In this document: one piece after another, positions 59,443 to 64,000 of the stretch
Numbering within the stretch: the stretch's first letter is position 1
How the letters are laid out: each line of letters opens with the position of its first letter
Assembly: GCA_033961575.1 (NCBI GenBank)
Contig: CM066728.1
Span: 31,930,352 to 31,994,351 of the forward strand
Length of the DNA: 64,000 nucleotides
From: Aselliscus stoliczkanus
Taxonomy: Eukaryota > Chordata > Mammalia > Chiroptera > Hipposideridae
Reading direction: 5' to 3'
Position numbers and translations under genes: made by a program
Notes under the pieces: model-generated
Databases searched by the model: none
The model's input: only the letters and a program-made list of their open reading frames with translations
Told to the model about the DNA's origin: nothing

Positions 59443-62400
59443 ATAGTACTCTGTCCATCAGTAAACACAGCCAACCAATATTTTGTAATTGACAAAACAG
59501 AATGGCAAATTATTCCCTCTTAAGAGACATGGGGAGCTAGAAAGAGAAACTGGAACGCAGGTAAAAAAATAGAAACATCCCTTTCACTATAAAACATTCA
59601 CTTTCTCCTCATAAAAATGTTCTATTTGAAACCCTATACAGAGAAGCTTATGAACTAGAGATGGCTTCTTTATTAAAACATAAAATACATAGTCTTAGAA
59701 AGCTGATGAAATATGGAGTAATTATTTAAAGACAAGAATGTTTCACTTCTCAAAAAAATAAGATTTTATAAAAAGAAAATTTGACTTGGTGAGGTCCTAC
59801 CTTTTCAAGCAGATGCTTTTTAATCCTAGATCTCCCCAGCATAGACTACAGGGCTCAATATAAAAATGTAAATGTATTCGAGATTATTCTGATTCCAAAT
59901 TTAACTGAAAGTGTAATCTAAAGAAAAGGGGTCCAAAAGTATAAGTGCATTTATGGGAATGGCGTGATCCAGGAAAATCAGAGATGGGAGGAGTGGTTCC
60001 TGGAAGCCAGTGGAGAAGACCACAGCACGTAAAATCAGCACATTTTGGCAAATTCTCACTGAGTGCTGAAAGGAATAACCCTGCACATGGTGGTCACATT
60101 CTACTGGTCCATCGGCTCAAGTAACCTATCAACACATCTGAGCCTGCCCAGAAGAACTTTAAAAGACCACTGATCCTAACATCCAAGGAAGGTTAACAGC
60201 AAAGGTGGCTACTCCCAGAGTCCTCCAAGCCTGCTCTAGGTAATTTGAAATCCAGAAAGCTCATGCGCTCAAACTTGCTGACTTTTTATTACGATTTTAG
60301 GTAGTTTAGATCCCACACGTAAGGTACAGAACAACACCCTCTGCAGTAACACCAAAACTCGGATAAAGAGGGCCTTTTCTGCCATGAGCAGAAAGATATT
60401 ATAAATTGTCCTTCTATCCAGAAGAAACGGATCCCTCACATTAGACTCAACATTTACAGGCACAGTTTTGTTTTCATAGAGAACATTTTAACTAAAATGA
60501 CACTGAGCTGCTTTCTGCATAGCTCTCTGCACCGTGCTTGAGTTTGGCATTATCCAGTTTTATCCACCCTGTGTAACTGTGATAACTGGCAACAATCTGT
60601 GTCTTGAAAAGGGACATGTTGTCGTTGAATGGCCCCCCATCAGCGAGGAGGGCTGCTCTGTAGGCAATGTATGTGTGTGTGTCTTTCATCAATACACACT
60701 CTTTTCAACAGGAAATTAAATCGGGGTAATGAGCTCACAAAATCTATACATACTTAATAGACATCTCAATATATATTGAGACATCTTTCTGGAGCACTGC
60801 ACTTGACCCTGTCACATAAATCACCTCTGAATCTGGTAGGAATGCCACTGTTTTCCAGTCTTTGCAGCATCAGTACTAGAAGCATTTCTAGGTCAAAGTC
60901 ATATGACTAACATAACCTCCTCACAGCAGTGGGGGAGCTTGCTTTAGCATTCTGGATGGGAGAAATCTGGGTCTCTAGCAGGTTATCAGGCTTTTATTCT
61001 CCTCATATACAATATATCTGCTGCTCCATGAACAAAAGGACCACTTACTTCAGCAGACCCCCCAGGAGAGATGTCGCTGTTCCCTAGTGGGATTACCAGC
61101 ATTTTTAGCTAAAGGAGTTTGAAAACTACTCTTGTAAATCTGAGGTTTATGATGGTTTTATTTGTTTTTAGGAAATCTGATGGTAGTGCGCAAATAAAAG
61201 GCAAAGGGAGAAACACTATTTATATATCCCATTAATTCACTCAGCCAATATTTCTTAAGTACCCTGATATTCATTACTGACATCAGCATGCAACGGAGTG
61301 AGAGGCTGGGTTGCATAGTCGAGCACATGGGCTGGGCCGTATGAGTCACGACTTTCTCTGATCATTTGGAAAATTACTGTGCTCGGCTGCCAAAGCAGAG
61401 CCACATCCCTGGACAGGGAGGGATACTGAAGCTTCTCGTGTTGAAGTGTCAGGGCAGCCTGTTTCTGGGGACAGGTTTTTGCTTTGTTAATCACTAGTCT
61501 AGTTGAACCTGTAGGAAGAATCTGAAATGTGGACTAGAAACAGTACCAAAGAAACATGGCAATCTCAGAGGCAAGGAGACGTGGGGAAAGGCCTTGAGAA
61601 ATCAGAGCCCCATGCCTCACAGCATATCTGCATTTATTATAGATGAGAAAAACCTTTTTATTGGCTTTTCCTTAAACAATTCAGGTAGGATGTGTTGTAT
61701 TCTTTAAAACAGAAATAAATGCAACTATTTTTAAAAAGCAAGTCATTTATAAAATGAGGGTCTCAAATTCTCATTAAAAGATGCTAAAAATGACTTAACT
61801 CTGACTTTACTAAGGGAACAATCTTATGAATTCATTATTTTTCCTGCCTTGGAGATGAAAACATTTTCTGTAATCCTGTAGCATCTTTTTCCTTACAGAT
61901 TTATAGATTGGACCTGCTTCAACTTTCTTGTCTTTGTAGACTATTTCTTTTAGAACAAAAACTAACAACTTTCCTCAAATAAAACAAATAAAGCAGGCTA
62001 TAAAAACTGCCATCCCTTAAATTTGAGCCGTAGGCCTCCAGTCAGCTGGTACAACCTTACAATTCAGAGAAAACTAAGAAATATTCAAAAAGATTCAAGG
62101 CAGGGTTGGAGTGAGACGGGGGGAAGGAAGCAATGATAAAACCATTGAAATTCTCCAAATTTATAAATGCCTTCAAACTTTACTATAAAATCCCTCAAAT
62201 TAATGTGTTCCTAATTTTAGCATTAAATGAGGCTGGTGTATTGAGTAGAACTATTTGCATAATAATGACAAAAATCAAAGTTTTATGGAAGCAAAATTGA
62301 CTCATCCGAAACTGAAATTCTAATTCCTGAGCAGGTTCTGACCAATGAGCCTGAACAAGTCAGAATCATCCTAGCCCTCTTCCTTCAACAGCAGAAAAGA

Positions 62401-62596
62401 GATTATGTTAAAGACTTTGGGGGAAATTGACAATATAGATCTACGGTTTCTCAAACTTTTCCTTCCCAGTAGCCACATTGGGCAATATGGTGAATATATC
62501 TGCCTAGTAGCTCTGAGAATTTAGCCTGAAGTTGTAGGCTGCCAGGCACAAAGTTTTTTTTTTTGTTTTTTTTTTAAAGTTTCTCATTCTCATTTT
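59443..62596. other. Mostly unique non-coding sequence
   Basis: No gene or young repeat is recognised. The minus-strand frame 60492-60692 is the least repetitive of the open frames but has no domain I recognise. Confidence 0.5.
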
Positions 62597-63030
62597 CTGT
62601 ATTTTGCCATGTATGATGTGCTCCAGTGTACAATGTGCCCCCACATTTTTGGCCCAAACTTTCAGGGAAAACATCTTTTGTTTTAATTTTTTAACTCAAA
62701 ATTTTTTTTTGTTTATATTTAGGTATTTGTTTTTTGTATTACAAAGGCATTTACTTTTTAACACATTACGGTACAAGACATTTTATGTAACCAATGATTA
62801 CAAAACACAAAAACACATACAAGGTACAAGAAATTTTATGTACCGGTAACAAATTTACGATTACACATCATTGAAGGCCAAGAACTCGTCATTGTTGCAA
62901 GTTCATCGTAAGTTCAACAAAACCAATTATCATATTCCAGGGTATTATTTTGCATGTGGATAATGTGCATCCTTATTTTTCCCTCACAAATTTGGGCAAA
63001 AAAGCCCGCATTATACACGGCAAAATACAG
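62597..63030. mobile_element. 434-bp non-autonomous terminal-inverted-repeat DNA transposon
   Basis: Left end CTGTATTTTGCCATGTAT; right end in reverse complement CTGTATTTTGCCGTGTAT. Similarity continues with gaps to about 70 bp (ttgcccaaa/ttggcccaaa, then agggaaaa on both). TA follows the right end; the left flank is TT, perhaps a mutated TA. It is probably Tc1/mariner superfamily (pogo-like), though the family is not certain. Two internal direct repeats start at 62770 and 62823. Confidence 0.75.
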
Positions 63031-63119
63031 TATATGGATTTGAACTATATGGCATAAAATATTCATCTCTCTGTAAAAATATAAATGCTCTAAATTACTG
63101 GCTAATTAAAATCATGTTA

Positions 63120-63470
63120 TTCCCATATTAGTTAGGCTAAGGGCTAAGTGGCTGTAATAAGATCCCAAATATAGTTGCTTAAGCAAGATATTTTATTTCT
63201 CATGCAATGGTCTGGAGACAGCAGCTTGTCAAGGGCACACTGGTAGTACCGCGAGGACACTCAGGGACCCAGCTCCCTTCCATGTGGTTGCTTCCTACCC
63301 TTGCAGGCATCATCCCTGTCTGCTTGCTGAGTCAAAGCTCACTCAGCTCCAAATCAGTCACAGCAAAGGGAAAGAAAAATGGAGATAAGTACCATTTGCA
63401 CTTACATGTCATTGGTGAGACCTAGTCACATGGCTGCAGTAGCTGCAGAGGATAAAACATAATTTCCAAT
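63120..63470 (+). repeat. Old interspersed repeat, possibly LTR (MaLR-like)
   Basis: 'tattagttaggctaagggct', then gctgtaataagatcc, gcttaagcaagatattttat and 'acctagtcacatggctgcag' resemble a common mammalian LTR-type repeat, diverged. The family is not fixed. Confidence 0.4.
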
Positions 63471-63769
63471 TTCCACATGGCTGGCAAAAATTAAAGTAAA
63501 AGTGATGTTACAGAAATATATACCACATCCATCGTATAGATTTACGTATCCCCTACCAAGTGCTATGTTCCTCTGGGGATGCCCAGGGAGGCAGGGTAAG
63601 AAGGCGTGGGTCTGCACACTTGCCCTGTAAAGAGTCAGGTAGGAATATTTTGGGCTTTCTGGACCAATGCTCTCTGTACCAACTATTTAACTCTGCTGTC
63701 ATAGTGCAAAAGGAGCCATCAATAATACAACTATACGTAAATGAGAGAGCATAGCTGTTGTTTTAATTG

Positions 63770-64000
63770 TTGACTGCAGCACAGGAAATTACTATAAATT
63801 TTGAAGTTTACATTAACACTCATTTACTATCTCACAATTACCGTCAGGAGTCTGGGTCCTGTAGGATCTCACAGGCTGCAGTCACAGTCAGTTGGACTGT
63901 GTTCTCATCTGGAGGCTTAACTGGGAAAGGATCTACCTCCAAACTCACTCAGGTGGTTTGCAGATATATTTCCTTGGGGCTGTAGTGCTGTGAGGGCATA
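63770..64000 (+). repeat. Old LTR-like repeat, runs off the window
   Basis: 'ctatctcacaattaccgtca', 'gtctgggtcctgtaggatct', 'ttctcatctggaggcttaac' and 'tccaaactcactcaggtggt' resemble a MaLR-type LTR arrangement. It is incomplete because the window ends. Confidence 0.4.

Overview
This window reads as gene-poor nuclear DNA from a placental mammal, most likely a bat of the Yinpterochiroptera (horseshoe-bat side). The mammalian call rests on many degraded MIR and L2 copies and on old L1 and HAL1 (half-L1) segments. The bat call rests on a tRNA-derived SINE at 43972-44156 whose body and CCCCAATAAA-type tail look like Ves/Rhin bat SINEs. It is also supported by a second, abundant SINE with a related tail and by several Tc1/mariner-type miniature elements, a DNA-transposon load typical of bats. 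The species cannot be fixed from the sequence alone. I found no intact protein-coding gene, tRNA, rRNA or CRISPR array. The open reading frames are short and most fall in repeats or unrecognisable sequence. The window could be intergenic or the inside of a large intron.

Layout. 1-5.6 kb is mostly unique, with an old LINE split by a small hAT element. 5.7-12.5 kb is a nested repeat: a HAL1 LINE interrupted by a TMX2 processed pseudogene, two SINEs, L1 fragments and an 82-bp mariner MITE. 12.5-25 kb is unique sequence with MIR and SINE copies. 25-28.3 kb is AT-rich L1 in two opposed orientations, followed by a long SINE with a (TA)n tail. 28.8-33.9 kb is old repeats. 33.94-34.98 kb is a foldback mariner, both of whose ends are the same transposase 3' end, with a SINE inside one arm. 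35-41.8 kb is the most GC-rich unique part and holds a 155-bp ancient repeat present twice. 41.9-48.1 kb is LINE and HAL1 sequence on the minus strand. 50.3-50.6 kb is a palindromic MITE sitting inside a split (CA)n repeat. 51-53.3 kb is LINE sequence. 58.6-59.4 kb has a young long SINE and an opposed short SINE. 62.6-63.0 kb is a 434-bp terminal-inverted-repeat element, and the window ends in LTR-like old repeats.

The main biology here is transposable-element history. One SINE family shows a stepwise series of internal deletions and a head-only short form. At least five DNA-transposon relics can be delimited. A processed TMX2 copy is dated by its nested position.
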